The notes below the pieces were generated by a model. It was not told the DNA's origin, searched no databases, and saw only the letters and a list, made by a program, of their open reading frames with translations. From Parafrigoribacterium mesophilum (GTDB taxonomy: Bacteria > Actinomycetota > Actinomycetes > Actinomycetales > Microbacteriaceae), in assembly GCF_039652555.1 (NCBI RefSeq), contig NZ_JBDJAF010000001.1:1054001-1118000 (forward strand): a DNA stretch of 64,000 bases, written 5' to 3'. Each line of letters begins with the position of its first letter. The stretch's first letter is position 1. A program made the translations under genes and the position numbers. Positions 25,910 to 34,720 of this stretch are shown here, piece after piece.

Positions 25910-26737
25910 CTAGTTCATCTCGTCGGGGTGGCTGCCGACGCGCCCGCCGCGCTCCAGCGCGGTGATGGATGCCTGCTCGTCCGCACTCAACTCGAAGTCG
26001 AAGATGTCGAAGTTCTCCGCCATCCGCTCCCGGTGGTTGGACTTCGGGAAGACGATGTGACCTTGCTGCAGATGCCAGCGCAGCACTACCTGAGCCGCCG
26101 TCTTGCCGTGCGCGGCGGCGATCGAGGTGATCTCCGGCAGCTCCAGCAGGGGATACTTGCCCTGACCGAGTGGACCCCAGGCTTCGATCCGGATGTCGTG
26201 ATACCCGGCGAAGGCGGTCACCTCCGGCTGCTGATGATAGGGGTGCAGTTCGATCTGGTCGACCGCCGGCACCACGCCCGTCTCCGTGAGCAAGCGCTCC
26301 AGGTGCGGTACCAAGAAGTTCGACACCCCGATGGACCGCGCCCTCCCGGTCGCCAGAATCCGCTCGAACACCTGCCATGTCTCCACGTACAGGTTCCGCT
26401 TGGGCGTCGGCCAGTGGATGAGATACAGGTCGACGTAGTCGAGTCCGAGCCGTTCCAGGCTGGCATCGAACGCGGCCTGCGCGGTGTCCTTGCCCTGGTC
26501 GGGGTTCCGCAGCTTGGTGGTGACGAACAACTCGTCGCGCGCGAGTCCGCTAGAGGCGATGGCCCGCCCAACACCTTCCTCGTTCTCGTACCCGGCGGCG
26601 GTGTCGATGTGCCGGTAGCCGACCTCCAGCGCGTCCGAGACGATGTGTTCGGCCTGGCCAGGGTCGACCAGGAACACACCGAAGCCCAGTTGCGGGATGC
26701 GGTGTCCGTCGTTCAGGGCGATGGTGGGGACTGTCAT
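25910..26737 (-). CDS. Aldo/keto reductase, 2,5-diketo-D-gluconate reductase-like (AKR5)
   Basis: A 275-aa NADPH-dependent reductase with the full AKR tetrad: Asp in YRHIDTAAGY, Tyr in the same motif, Lys in VTTKLRN and His in YLIHWPTP. GVSNFLVPHLERLL, VDQIELHPYHQQ and the cofactor motif IVFPKSNHRERM are the family signatures. Its ATG at 26737 overlaps the prpC stop (TGATG), so it is the fourth cistron of the prp operon. This is unusual: an aldehyde or keto-acid reducing role tied to propionate metabolism is possible but unproven. Confidence 0.9.
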   Translation of the reverse strand: MTVPTIALNDGHRIPQLGFGVFLVDPGQAEHIVSDALEVGYRHIDTAAGYENEEGVGRAIASSGLARDELFVTTKLRNPDQGKDTAQAAFDASLERLGLDYVDLYLIHWPTPKRNLYVETWQVFERILATGRARSIGVSNFLVPHLERLLTETGVVPAVDQIELHPYHQQPEVTAFAGYHDIRIEAWGPLGQGKYPLLELPEITSIAAAHGKTAAQVVLRWHLQQGHIVFPKSNHRERMAENFDIFDFELSADEQASITALERGGRVGSHPDEMN

Positions 26738-27858
26738 CACAAATGCCTTTCGTCGACTCCGTTATACGCGCTGAGAGGCCGAATGAGGGAGTTGGACGCC
26801 ATCTGTTCCATAATGTGCGCGGTCCACCCGGTGATGCGGCTGGCCACAAACAAAGGTGTGAAGGTCTCCGTGTCGAAGCCCATCAGGTGATATGCGGGTC
26901 CCGAAGGGTAATCCAGGTTGGGCTTGATGCCCTTCCGTTGCGCCATCGCCGACTCCAACGCGTCGTACAGCTCACCCATCTCAGGGGCGTTCTTCTCCGC
27001 GATCAAGGTGTCGAGCGCCGCCTTCATGGTCGGCACCCGGGAGTCGCCGTTCTTGTACACGCGGTGTCCGAAGCCCATGATCTTGCGCTTGTCCGCGAGC
27101 GCGGCGTCCAGCCACTGCTCCGCCTCGTCGGCCGTGCCGATCTCGTCGAAGGTGTGCATGACCGCCTCGTTCGCCCCGCCGTGCAGCGCACCCTTGAGCG
27201 CACCGATCGCGCCGGTGACGGCGGAATACAGGTCGGAGGTCGTGCTCGTGATGACGCGGGCCGTGAACGTGGAGGCGTTGAAGGAGTGCTCGGCGTAAAG
27301 GATCATCGACACGTCGAAGGCGTTGACCACGGCGAGTTCCGGGACCTCACCGAACGCCATGAACAGGAAGTTCGCGGAATAGGACAGGTCGTCTCGCGGT
27401 TCGATCAGATCCTGGTCGTGGCGGCGGCGCTGGTCGTAGGCAATGATCGACGGCAGTTGGGCGAGCAGATAGATGGCCCTGCCCTCGTTAAGCGCGCGAT
27501 CGGTGAGACCGTTGGCCTGGTTGAGGGTCGGGTCGGTGGCGCCGATCACGCTGACGGCGGTGCGCACGACATCCATCGGATGCGCGGTGAGCGGCAGCTC
27601 GTCGATCACCCGCTTGGTCCGCGGATCCAGCGGCCGCAGCGACCGTTCCAACGCCTGGAATTCCTCCAGTTGCACCGGAGTCGGCAGTTCGCCGTGCCAG
27701 AGCAGGTACGCGACCTCCTCGAAGGTGCACTTGTCGCAGAGCTGCTGCACCGGATAACCGCGGTAGAGCAGCGAGTTCGTCTCGGGGTTCACCTTGGAAA
27801 TGGCGGTCACGTCGACGACGACGCCGGCGAGGCCCTTGTGGATTTCCGGTTCGGTCAT
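26737..27858 (-). CDS. prpC: 2-methylcitrate synthase (citrate synthase family)
   Basis: Condenses propionyl-CoA with oxaloacetate to 2-methylcitrate; 373 aa from the ATG at 27858 (MTEPEIHKGLAGV, the usual family start), with an overlapping GTG at 27870 as alternative. Active-site motifs are GALHGGANEAV (His) and GFGHRVYKNGDSR (His), plus the YNVDERHL-like C-terminal segment. The short length and position between prpB and the operon end support methylcitrate over citrate synthase. Confidence 0.93.
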   Translation of the reverse strand: MTEPEIHKGLAGVVVDVTAISKVNPETNSLLYRGYPVQQLCDKCTFEEVAYLLWHGELPTPVQLEEFQALERSLRPLDPRTKRVIDELPLTAHPMDVVRTAVSVIGATDPTLNQANGLTDRALNEGRAIYLLAQLPSIIAYDQRRRHDQDLIEPRDDLSYSANFLFMAFGEVPELAVVNAFDVSMILYAEHSFNASTFTARVITSTTSDLYSAVTGAIGALKGALHGGANEAVMHTFDEIGTADEAEQWLDAALADKRKIMGFGHRVYKNGDSRVPTMKAALDTLIAEKNAPEMGELYDALESAMAQRKGIKPNLDYPSGPAYHLMGFDTETFTPLFVASRITGWTAHIMEQMASNSLIRPLSAYNGVDERHL

Positions 27859-27866
27859 GGATGCGC

Positions 27867-28784
27867 TCACTTTCCTGCGCCCGCGTTGGTTTCGAGCGTG
27901 AAGTTGTAGACGGACGAGTCGAACGAGTTGTACGCCTGGTAGTCAAGCAGTTCATAGAGCCGAGCGCGCGTTTGCATCTGGCCGACCACCGATTGCTGGC
28001 TGCCCTCGGTGCGGATGGCGTCGAGGGTGCGTTCGGCCGCGCCCATCGCGCTGCGCAGCAGGGTGACCGGATAGATGACGATGTTGATCCCCACGCCGGC
28101 CAGTTGCGCCGTGGTGAACAGTTCGCTCTTGCCGAACTCGGTCATGTTCGCCAGCACCGGCACGTCGACGGCGCTGCGCACCGCCTCGAATTCCGCCAGC
28201 GTGCCCATCGCCTCGGGGAAGATCGCATCCGCCCCGGCGTCCACCAGCGCTTTGGCCCGGTCGATTGCGGCATCGAGACCGTCGATGGCCCGGATGTCGG
28301 TGCGCGCCATGATGAGCAGGTTCGGGTCGCGGCGCGCGTCGACGGCGGCGCGGATGCGTCCGGTGGCGGTGGCGACGTCCACCACCACCTTGCCGTCCAG
28401 GTGGCCGCAGCGTTTCGGATTCACCTGGTCTTCGATGTGCAGTCCGGTAACGCCGGCCTCCTCGAGACTCTGCACGGTGCGGGCCACGTTCATTGGCTCA
28501 CCGAACCCGGTGTCCACGTCCACCAGGGTCGGCAGATCGGTCATCCTGGCGATCTGCTGGGCCCGTTGCGACACCTCGGTGAGAGTGGTCAGGCCGATAT
28601 CGGGCAGCCCCAGCTCGGCCGAAAGCACCGCACCGGAGATGTAGACACCGTCGAAACCCTTGTCCTGGATGAGCTTGGCGGACAGCGGGTTGAACGCGCC
28701 GGGGAATCCGAGCAGCTCGCCGGAGGCCAAGCGTTCGCGCAGCAGTTGCCGCTTGGTGGCGGGAGTGACCGTCGAATACAACAT
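27867..28784 (-). CDS. prpB: Methylisocitrate lyase
   Basis: Splits 2-methylisocitrate into pyruvate and succinate; 305 aa, phosphoenolpyruvate-mutase/isocitrate-lyase fold. It has FPGAFNPLSAKLI (about 27-39), metal-binding DVDTGFGEP (89-97) and the catalytic loop PKRCGHLDGK (123-132), which matches methylisocitrate lyase rather than oxaloacetate hydrolase. Start and stop overlap prpD and prpC (TGATG and GTGA). Confidence 0.95.
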   Translation of the reverse strand: MLYSTVTPATKRQLLRERLASGELLGFPGAFNPLSAKLIQDKGFDGVYISGAVLSAELGLPDIGLTTLTEVSQRAQQIARMTDLPTLVDVDTGFGEPMNVARTVQSLEEAGVTGLHIEDQVNPKRCGHLDGKVVVDVATATGRIRAAVDARRDPNLLIMARTDIRAIDGLDAAIDRAKALVDAGADAIFPEAMGTLAEFEAVRSAVDVPVLANMTEFGKSELFTTAQLAGVGINIVIYPVTLLRSAMGAAERTLDAIRTEGSQQSVVGQMQTRARLYELLDYQAYNSFDSSVYNFTLETNAGAGK

Positions 28785-30310
28785 CAGAAAAGTCCCTTCG
28801 GCGCAGTGACAGACTCGAGTAACCCGGGCCTCGCCACCACAGTAAGCCCACCGAGCTCCTCGGCGGAAAGATCAGGCACGCGCTGCGCCAGTTCCAGGAA
28901 TCTCTCGATCTCCTGCGGCTCCAGCACGCCGTCCGCCAGCGCGCGGAACTTGTCGATGTACTGCGTCCTGGCGAACGGCCTGGCGCCGAGCGGATGCGCG
29001 TCAGCGACGGCGATCTCGTCGGCGATCTGAGTGCCGTCGGTGAGGGTGATCTCCACCCGCCCGCCGAACGCCTTATCCTGAGGGTCGAGCGAGTGGTAGC
29101 GACGGGTCCACTCGGGGTCTTCCTCGGTGACAACCTTCCGCCACAGCTCCACCGTGTCCGGTCGCTTCGCCCGCTCCGGGGCGTAGGAGCGCACATGGTC
29201 CCAGGTTCCGTCCTGCAGCGCGACGGTGAAGATGTACGGGATCGAGTGATCGAGCGTCTCCCGGCTCGCGGTCGGGTCGTACTTCTGGGGGTCGTTCGCC
29301 CCGGAGCCGATCACGTAGTGGGTGTGGTGAGAACTGCGAATGATGACGCTGCTGATCTTGTCCGCGGCGGCGGCTTCGCGGAGGAACGGATGCTGCGCCC
29401 CGAGCCTTCTGGCCAGGTCGATCCAGGCCTGCGCCTGGTATTCGGCCGAGTGCTCCTTCGTGTAGCTGTCGAGAATCGCCCGCTTCGCCTCGCCCGCCTG
29501 GGGTAGGGACACCTGGTAGCGCGCATCCGGCCCACCCAGCAGCCAGGCGATGACGCCGTCTTCGCCCTCGTAGATCGGCGTCGGGCTGGTCTGCCCGCGC
29601 ATCGCCCGATCGACGGCTTCGATGGCCATCTTCCCGGCGAAGGCCGGCGCGTACGCCTTCCAACTGGAGATCTCACCCTTCCGCGACTGACGGGTCGCGG
29701 TCGTCACGTGCAGGGCCTGCCCGATGGACTGGAAGATCGTTTCGACGGGCAGCCCGAGCATGGTGCCGAGTCCTGCGGCCACGGAGGGCCCGAGGTGGGC
29801 GACGTGGTCGATCTTGTGCTCATGCAGGCTGATCGCCTTGGCCAAGTCGATCTGGATCTCGTACCCGGTGACGATGCCGCGGATCAGCTCCGCGCCGCTG
29901 CGTCCGGCGTGCTGGGCGACGGCGACCATCGGCGGGATGTTGTCTCCGGGATGCGCGTACTCCGCGGCGAGGAAGGTGTCGTGGTAGTCGAGCTCGCGGA
30001 CGGCCACTCCGTTCGCCCAGGCCGCCCATTCCGGGCTGACACGGTGGTCCGGAACTTCGCCGAACACCGTGGCGCCGGCCCGGGGCGCACTGTGCGCACC
30101 CGCCTGCGCCCGCGCGGCGACCGCCGAGGCCCGCATTAGCGACGCGGTCGCAACTGCGGCGTTGTCGATGATCCGGTTGATGGCCATCTCCTGTGCTTCG
30201 TCGGTCACCGCGACCGGATCGGCGGCGACTTCGGCAATTTTGAAGGCGAGCTGGTTGGCGCGCGAGAGGTTCTCGTCGCTGCGGTGCACACGAACGGTGG
30301 TGGATTTCAC
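28784..30310 (-). CDS. prpD: 2-methylcitrate dehydratase
   Basis: Iron-sulfur-independent dehydratase of the methylcitrate cycle (508 aa, MmgE/PrpD family), converting 2-methylcitrate to 2-methyl-cis-aconitate. It has VAVRELDYHDTFLAAEYAHP (the HSLDFDDT-equivalent), IEIQI-type helices around YEIQIDLAKAISL and the C-terminal lid with VRSYAPERAKR. It is first in the operon prpD-prpB-prpC-AKR, 20 bp downstream of the GntR regulator. A second, distant MmgE/PrpD homologue lies at 41090. Confidence 0.95.
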   Translation of the reverse strand: MKSTTVRVHRSDENLSRANQLAFKIAEVAADPVAVTDEAQEMAINRIIDNAAVATASLMRASAVAARAQAGAHSAPRAGATVFGEVPDHRVSPEWAAWANGVAVRELDYHDTFLAAEYAHPGDNIPPMVAVAQHAGRSGAELIRGIVTGYEIQIDLAKAISLHEHKIDHVAHLGPSVAAGLGTMLGLPVETIFQSIGQALHVTTATRQSRKGEISSWKAYAPAFAGKMAIEAVDRAMRGQTSPTPIYEGEDGVIAWLLGGPDARYQVSLPQAGEAKRAILDSYTKEHSAEYQAQAWIDLARRLGAQHPFLREAAAADKISSVIIRSSHHTHYVIGSGANDPQKYDPTASRETLDHSIPYIFTVALQDGTWDHVRSYAPERAKRPDTVELWRKVVTEEDPEWTRRYHSLDPQDKAFGGRVEITLTDGTQIADEIAVADAHPLGARPFARTQYIDKFRALADGVLEPQEIERFLELAQRVPDLSAEELGGLTVVARPGLLESVTAPKGLF

Positions 30311-30330
30311 TGCGGTCCCTTCGAGGGAGG

Positions 30331-31008
30331 TTAGGCCGAGCGCGAGGTGCGCTCGGTGTCGGAGGTGGGGGTTGAAGTCGAGGTCGCCAGGGCGTTGCGC
30401 AGTGCCCGGTGCAGGTGCACGTGGGTGGCATGGGCAGCCAATTCGGCGTCGCGGGCGATGATCGCCTGCACGATCGTGAGGTGCTCAGCAGCGGCGCCAC
30501 GCAGCCGGCTTGGATCGTCCTTGGCGTGTCGGCGGATGCGCACCAGATGGGTGCGCAGGCCGCGCAACGCGCCCACGAGGTACGGGTTGGCGACGGCATC
30601 GTCCAGCGCCTCATCGAACCGGCGAACGAGGTCGTAATAGGCGTGGCGTGCCGGATCGTCATCCCCCAGCAGGTCGGAAACCGCGAGCAGTTCTTGCTCG
30701 AGCACCTGGAAGATCTCGGGGTCACCACGCTGGGCCGCCAACCTGGCAGCCTGTTCTTCGAGGGCACGGCGTACTTCGAACAGTTCCCGGATGTTCTCGA
30801 GCGAGACATCCGTGACGACCAGCCCTCGGCCGGCTTGCGGAGCGACCAGGCCGTCGGCGGTGAGGCGTGCAAGAGCAGCACGAAGCGGGGTTCGCGAGAC
30901 ACCGAGCCGTTGCGACTGCTCGACCTCGGCAAGAACGGTGCCAGGCGGCAGTTCCCAGTCGACGATTTCGTCGCGGAGGCTGCGATACGCCCGATCACTG
31001 GCACGCAC
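30331..31008 (-). CDS. GntR-family (FadR-type) regulator of the prp operon
   Basis: 225 aa from the GTG at 31008, chosen for the AGAGGGG site upstream. The winged helix is at about residues 5-68 (YRSLRDEIVDWELPPGTVL, LGVSRTPLRAALARL). It is followed by an all-helical FCD ligand domain with the metal-ligand pattern D...H...H in the ALDDAVANPY to HLHRALRNAL region. FCD regulators respond to small organic acids; here a methylcitrate-cycle intermediate is likely. GTATAC palindromes lie just upstream. The frame stays open to 31053 but would run through one operator. Confidence 0.9.
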   Translation of the reverse strand: MRASDRAYRSLRDEIVDWELPPGTVLAEVEQSQRLGVSRTPLRAALARLTADGLVAPQAGRGLVVTDVSLENIRELFEVRRALEEQAARLAAQRGDPEIFQVLEQELLAVSDLLGDDDPARHAYYDLVRRFDEALDDAVANPYLVGALRGLRTHLVRIRRHAKDDPSRLRGAAAEHLTIVQAIIARDAELAAHATHVHLHRALRNALATSTSTPTSDTERTSRSA

Positions 31009-31432
31009 GACGTGACCGCCCCTCTGTGTATACACCGAATCGCAAACATCCACTATTCGTGGGCGCTATTCGCACAACCGTTGACTCATTGTATACACGA
31101 ACGCGGTTTCAAACGTCTCGACTGATCCGGCGGGCCTCATGGCTGCCTGCCACACCACATCACCCCGAATTCGGCACTCGCGTTCTGTGTTTCTGCTAGC
31201 GGAACGTCAATATGACGCATCAGCCCTTTGCAATCGGTAACAAACCAGGCACAGTTTCTTTACATTCATTGCATTCTCGCAAAAACGCTTGACCGGTGCG
31301 CTGCCACTGTGCCACCCTCAAGTACCAACGATGTTTCGCTGACGAGAACGGTCAACCGGACGACCCGACGCCGACGCGATGAGCTGAGTAGCCGCGGGCT
31401 TCGCGCGCTGCCGCCCGAAAGGAGCAATTCAC
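31009..31432. promoter_or_regulatory. Divergent regulatory region between the prp operon and the Liv-type island
   Basis: This 424-bp gap has no gene. It holds the perfect palindrome GTGTATACAC at 31026-31035 and TTGTATACAC at 31089-31098 (63 bp apart, the second overlapping a TTGACT -35-like hexamer at 31081), which are candidate GntR sites. A further palindrome, CGTCA-ATA-TGACG, at 31205-31217 is on the side of the island. The binding-protein gene has a GAAAGGAG ribosome-binding site at about 31418. The region is AT-richer than the flanking genes. Confidence 0.6.
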
Positions 31433-32695
31433 GTGATAGGTAAGAGGCCACTCGCAGCGTGCGCCATGGTGGTGGGGTTGACGTTGACCCTCGCCGCCTG
31501 CTCAGGCAGCCCTGAAACGCCATCGGAAAGCGCACACAAGGATCCGATCAAGATCGGCTTCCTCGGCACCCTCACAGGAGGATCGGCCGATGTTGGCCAG
31601 ACCGGCCTCGACGGAGCCCACATCGCGATCGAGGAGATCAATGAGAAGGGTGGGATCGACGGACACCTCCTTGAGATCGTCACGAAGGACGAACAACTTT
31701 CACCGACCCAGACCGTGAAGGCGATGCGCGAGCTGGCGCAGGAGGGTGTCAAGTACGTCACCGGATTCACCAGCAGCGCAGATGTCATTGCCGCCATCCC
31801 GATCGCTGAACAAAACGGCATGGTCATTATCACCGCTGGCGCCACCAGTACCGCGTTGACCACGACGAACTTCAGTGAGAATCTGTTCGAGGTCGCGTCC
31901 AACACCTCAATGATGAACGCCGCAGCGGCGCACCTAGTCGCTACGGAGTGGAAGAACGTGAAGGAGTGGCAGAACGTCGGGTTCGACTACGTCACCGGTC
32001 ACGGATCGTGGGACGAATTCCAGGCACTGGCGAAGAAGGCAAACCCGTCCATCACGTTCGGACAGGCGGTCTTCTACCCGTTGGCGGGAGGCCAACTGAG
32101 CGCGTACATCACCTCGCTCATCGGCACCAACCCCAGCAAAACCGACACTGGAATGTTCGTGACCACCTTCGGTGGCGGCGCAGTGACGTTCGCCAAGCAG
32201 GCTGAACCGTACAAACTCTTTGACAAGTACGCCGTCGTGGCCAACGTCGGCGGCGGTGAAGAACTTGCCGCGGCCCTAGGTGCGGACAGCCCTCGCATCT
32301 ACTACGTGCACGATTACTTCTACGGCGCCTACGACAACGAGATCAACAAGAACTTGATTGCCAAGTGGAAAGAGCGCCCGAAGGTCGGCCCCAAGACGCA
32401 CGGACCACACTCCTGGCTCTACGAGGGATACACGGCCACGATGGCCTTCGCCAACGCCATGAAGCAGGCTAAGTCAACCGATGCCAAGAAGGTGCTCGAA
32501 GTACTGCCGGGCATGAAATTCGACACGGCGATGGGTGAGGCGTACTTCAGAGCGGAGGACCACATCCTGTTCGCCCCCGTCACCGCCGTCGAGTGCTTCG
32601 GCGATGCTGATTCGGAGTTCGGTTACAAGTGCGAGAACGCCACGTCGGTTCCGGCGAAGGACGTCGTTCCCAAACCAAACCCCACCAAGAAGTAG
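31433..32695 (+). CDS. Liv-type ABC importer solute-binding lipoprotein
   Basis: Periplasmic-binding-protein type I receptor, 420 aa, of the branched-chain amino acid/amide (HAAT) class. Signal peptide with lipobox LTLAACSGS (lipid Cys about residue 23), then IKIGFLGTLTGGSADVGQTG and the ligand-pocket segment VTGFTSSADVIAAIPIAEQN. The GTG at 31433 follows GAAAGGAG. HAAT receptors bind amino acids, amides, urea or aromatic acids. The downstream hydrolases point to an amide- or ring-containing ligand. A 12-bp-stem hairpin separates it from the permease genes. Confidence 0.92.
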   Translation: MIGKRPLAACAMVVGLTLTLAACSGSPETPSESAHKDPIKIGFLGTLTGGSADVGQTGLDGAHIAIEEINEKGGIDGHLLEIVTKDEQLSPTQTVKAMRELAQEGVKYVTGFTSSADVIAAIPIAEQNGMVIITAGATSTALTTTNFSENLFEVASNTSMMNAAAAHLVATEWKNVKEWQNVGFDYVTGHGSWDEFQALAKKANPSITFGQAVFYPLAGGQLSAYITSLIGTNPSKTDTGMFVTTFGGGAVTFAKQAEPYKLFDKYAVVANVGGGEELAAALGADSPRIYYVHDYFYGAYDNEINKNLIAKWKERPKVGPKTHGPHSWLYEGYTATMAFANAMKQAKSTDAKKVLEVLPGMKFDTAMGEAYFRAEDHILFAPVTAVECFGDADSEFGYKCENATSVPAKDVVPKPNPTKK

Positions 32696-32735
32696 AACGC
32701 TCATCCGAACCAGGATGCACGATCGAAACGCGTCA

Positions 32736-32765
32736 GGGACCTCGGCGTTAACCCGCCGAGGTCCC
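32736..32765 (+). terminator. Perfect intercistronic hairpin after the binding-protein gene
   Basis: The arms GGGACCTCGGCG and CGCCGAGGTCCC (12/12 pairs) enclose a 6-base loop TTAACC, 40 bp after the stop and 25 bp before the permease ATG. No T-run follows, so it is likely a partial terminator or 3' stabiliser raising receptor over membrane-subunit expression. Confidence 0.75.
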
Positions 32766-32790
32766 GGACAACGGGAAGGGCACTGAACCG

Positions 32791-33672
32791 ATGAACGTAC
32801 TGCCTTCGATCGTCTCCGGACTCGGCGACGGCATGCTGCTCTTCCTCATCGCGAGCGGCCTCAGCGTGATCTTCGGGGCGATGCGTTTTCTGAACTTCGC
32901 CCACGGCGCCTTCTTCGCCATCGGCGGCTACCTGACGTTCAACTTCCTGAACACGCTCCAGCTGACACCGGTATTTCTCATCGGCGGCGCCCTTCTGGCA
33001 GGACTCGGAGTCGCCGCCCTCGCCTATGCCAGCGAGGTCGTGGTCTTCCGTCGGCTGTACAAGCTGCCACCAATCGACTCACTGCTGGGCACCTACGCGC
33101 TCTTGCTGCTGCTCGAAGGCGCGATCCTCGTGGTCTGGGGGCCGAACTCGCTGTCGGTCCCCTACCCCGAGGGGCTCAACAGCACCGTACGGGTCGGTTC
33201 GGTCGACGTACCGCAGTACAGCCTTCTGCTGATCGCCGTGGGCGCCGTGGTGGTCGTGGCGATGTCCTTCCTGCTCTATAAGACATCCCTGGGACTGGAG
33301 GTCCGTGCCCTTGCCGAAGACCGGACAATGACGCAATTGCTCGGGGTGAACATTTCCGGGGTGTCCGCGAAAGTGATGCTCATCGGTGGATTTCTCGCCG
33401 GAATCGGAGGGGCGCTCGCTACGCCGACCATCGCGTTGACGCCCGACCTGGCGACGTCGTTCATCATCCAGGCGTTCGCCGTCGTCGTGGTGGGCGGACT
33501 CGGCAGCTTCTACGGCGCCCTGATTGCGGCGGTGGTGCTCGGTGTGACGCAGAGCATCGTCGTCACCTATGTGCCGAGCGTGTCGGGGATCGCCTTCTAC
33601 GCGACGATGTTCGCCATCCTTCTGTTCCGGCCGCAGGGCATTCTCGGAAAATCGAGCTTGGACATCTCATGA
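32791..33672 (+). CDS. Liv-type ABC permease (LivH-like)
   Basis: A 293-aa permease with about eight hydrophobic segments. ASGLSVIFGAMRFLNFAHGA (about residues 21-40) is the LivH hallmark, RALAEDRTMTQLLGVN the coupling loop and AFAVVVVGGLGSFYGALIAA the conserved C-terminal motif. It pairs with the LivM-like permease whose start lies 16 bp after its stop. The late frame overlaps a longer, non-real extension of the next gene. Confidence 0.93.
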   Translation: MNVLPSIVSGLGDGMLLFLIASGLSVIFGAMRFLNFAHGAFFAIGGYLTFNFLNTLQLTPVFLIGGALLAGLGVAALAYASEVVVFRRLYKLPPIDSLLGTYALLLLLEGAILVVWGPNSLSVPYPEGLNSTVRVGSVDVPQYSLLLIAVGAVVVVAMSFLLYKTSLGLEVRALAEDRTMTQLLGVNISGVSAKVMLIGGFLAGIGGALATPTIALTPDLATSFIIQAFAVVVVGGLGSFYGALIAAVVLGVTQSIVVTYVPSVSGIAFYATMFAILLFRPQGILGKSSLDIS

Positions 33673-33688
33673 ACGGAGCACAACAGCC

Positions 33689-34720
33689 ATGAGCCGCAAG
33701 CTCACGAACGCGCCGGCGACCGGCGGCCCCCGATCTTGGCCGCGGTGGCTCGGTGCCGAGCGCAGATGGGTGAAGGCACTGTGGCTCGCGGCCGCGATCA
33801 TCGGCATTGCCTACGTGGTCACCCAGGCGACGTCCGAGACACCACCCAGCTTCTTCGTCGAGATCGTGCTCGTCCAAGTGCTGTACGCGATGAGTGTGAA
33901 CATCCTCATCGGCTATGCCCACCTGCCCTCCTTTGGTCAGGCGGCATTTTTCGGCACGGGAGCGTATGCGGCGGCCCTGACCATTCAAGGGGTGCCGCTG
34001 TATGCGTCGTTGTTCCTCGCCGTGGCCCTGGCCGGAATCCTTGCTCTCCTGCTGGGGCTCCTGGCCGTCAGAACCAGCGGCATCACGTTCGCGAATGTCA
34101 CGCTGGCCTTCGGCCAGATGCTCTACCTCATCGCCGCCAACACGGACCTGGTCGGCGGCGAGAACGGCTTGCTGGCGACACTGCCCAGTGAAGTGTCGCC
34201 GCAGAGCTTCTGGCTGGTCATCGTCGCGTGCGTGGCTGCCGGATGCGCGGTGATCTGGTGGATGTTCCGCACCCCAGCTGGCGAGACGATCCTGGCCATC
34301 CGCGACAACCCTGAACGGGCAAGCTCGCTGGGGATCTCGACCTTCCGCTACCGGCTCACCGCCTTCGTTGTCGCCGGTTCGCTTGCCGGACTGGCCGGGG
34401 CGCTGTACGCCTTCGCCACGGGCATCGTCACCGCCGACACACTGTATTGGACCCGGTCGGGCGAACCCATCATCATGTGCCTGCTGGGCGGGTCGAAGAA
34501 GTTCTTCGGCCCGGTCATCGGCGCCATCGCCTTGACCACACTGCTGCAACAGGTTGGCCAAGGCTCAACCAGTTACCTCATCTATGTGGGTGGAATCCTG
34601 TTGGTGGTTCTCATCCTGCTGCCGCAGGGCCTCCTCAGCATCCCCGCGCGGATCCGGCAGGTCGCATCACGGTGGAACACCTCCGGATCGCGCGATGCCA
34701 AGAAAGCCGCTGCCCTATGA
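33689..34720 (+). CDS. Liv-type ABC permease (LivM-like)
   Basis: A 343-aa permease. It has a basic, cytoplasmic N-terminus of about 30 residues, then membrane segments including LPSFGQAAFFGTGAYAAAL (the LivM GQAAFFG motif), the coupling loop AIRDNPERASSLGISTFRYR and the C-terminal GGSKKFFGPVIGAIALT. The ATG at 33689 has GGAG upstream and gives a family-length protein; the longer frame from 33569 lies within livH coding DNA. The stop overlaps the LivG-like ATG. Confidence 0.92.
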   Translation: MSRKLTNAPATGGPRSWPRWLGAERRWVKALWLAAAIIGIAYVVTQATSETPPSFFVEIVLVQVLYAMSVNILIGYAHLPSFGQAAFFGTGAYAAALTIQGVPLYASLFLAVALAGILALLLGLLAVRTSGITFANVTLAFGQMLYLIAANTDLVGGENGLLATLPSEVSPQSFWLVIVACVAAGCAVIWWMFRTPAGETILAIRDNPERASSLGISTFRYRLTAFVVAGSLAGLAGALYAFATGIVTADTLYWTRSGEPIIMCLLGGSKKFFGPVIGAIALTTLLQQVGQGSTSYLIYVGGILLVVLILLPQGLLSIPARIRQVASRWNTSGSRDAKKAAAL

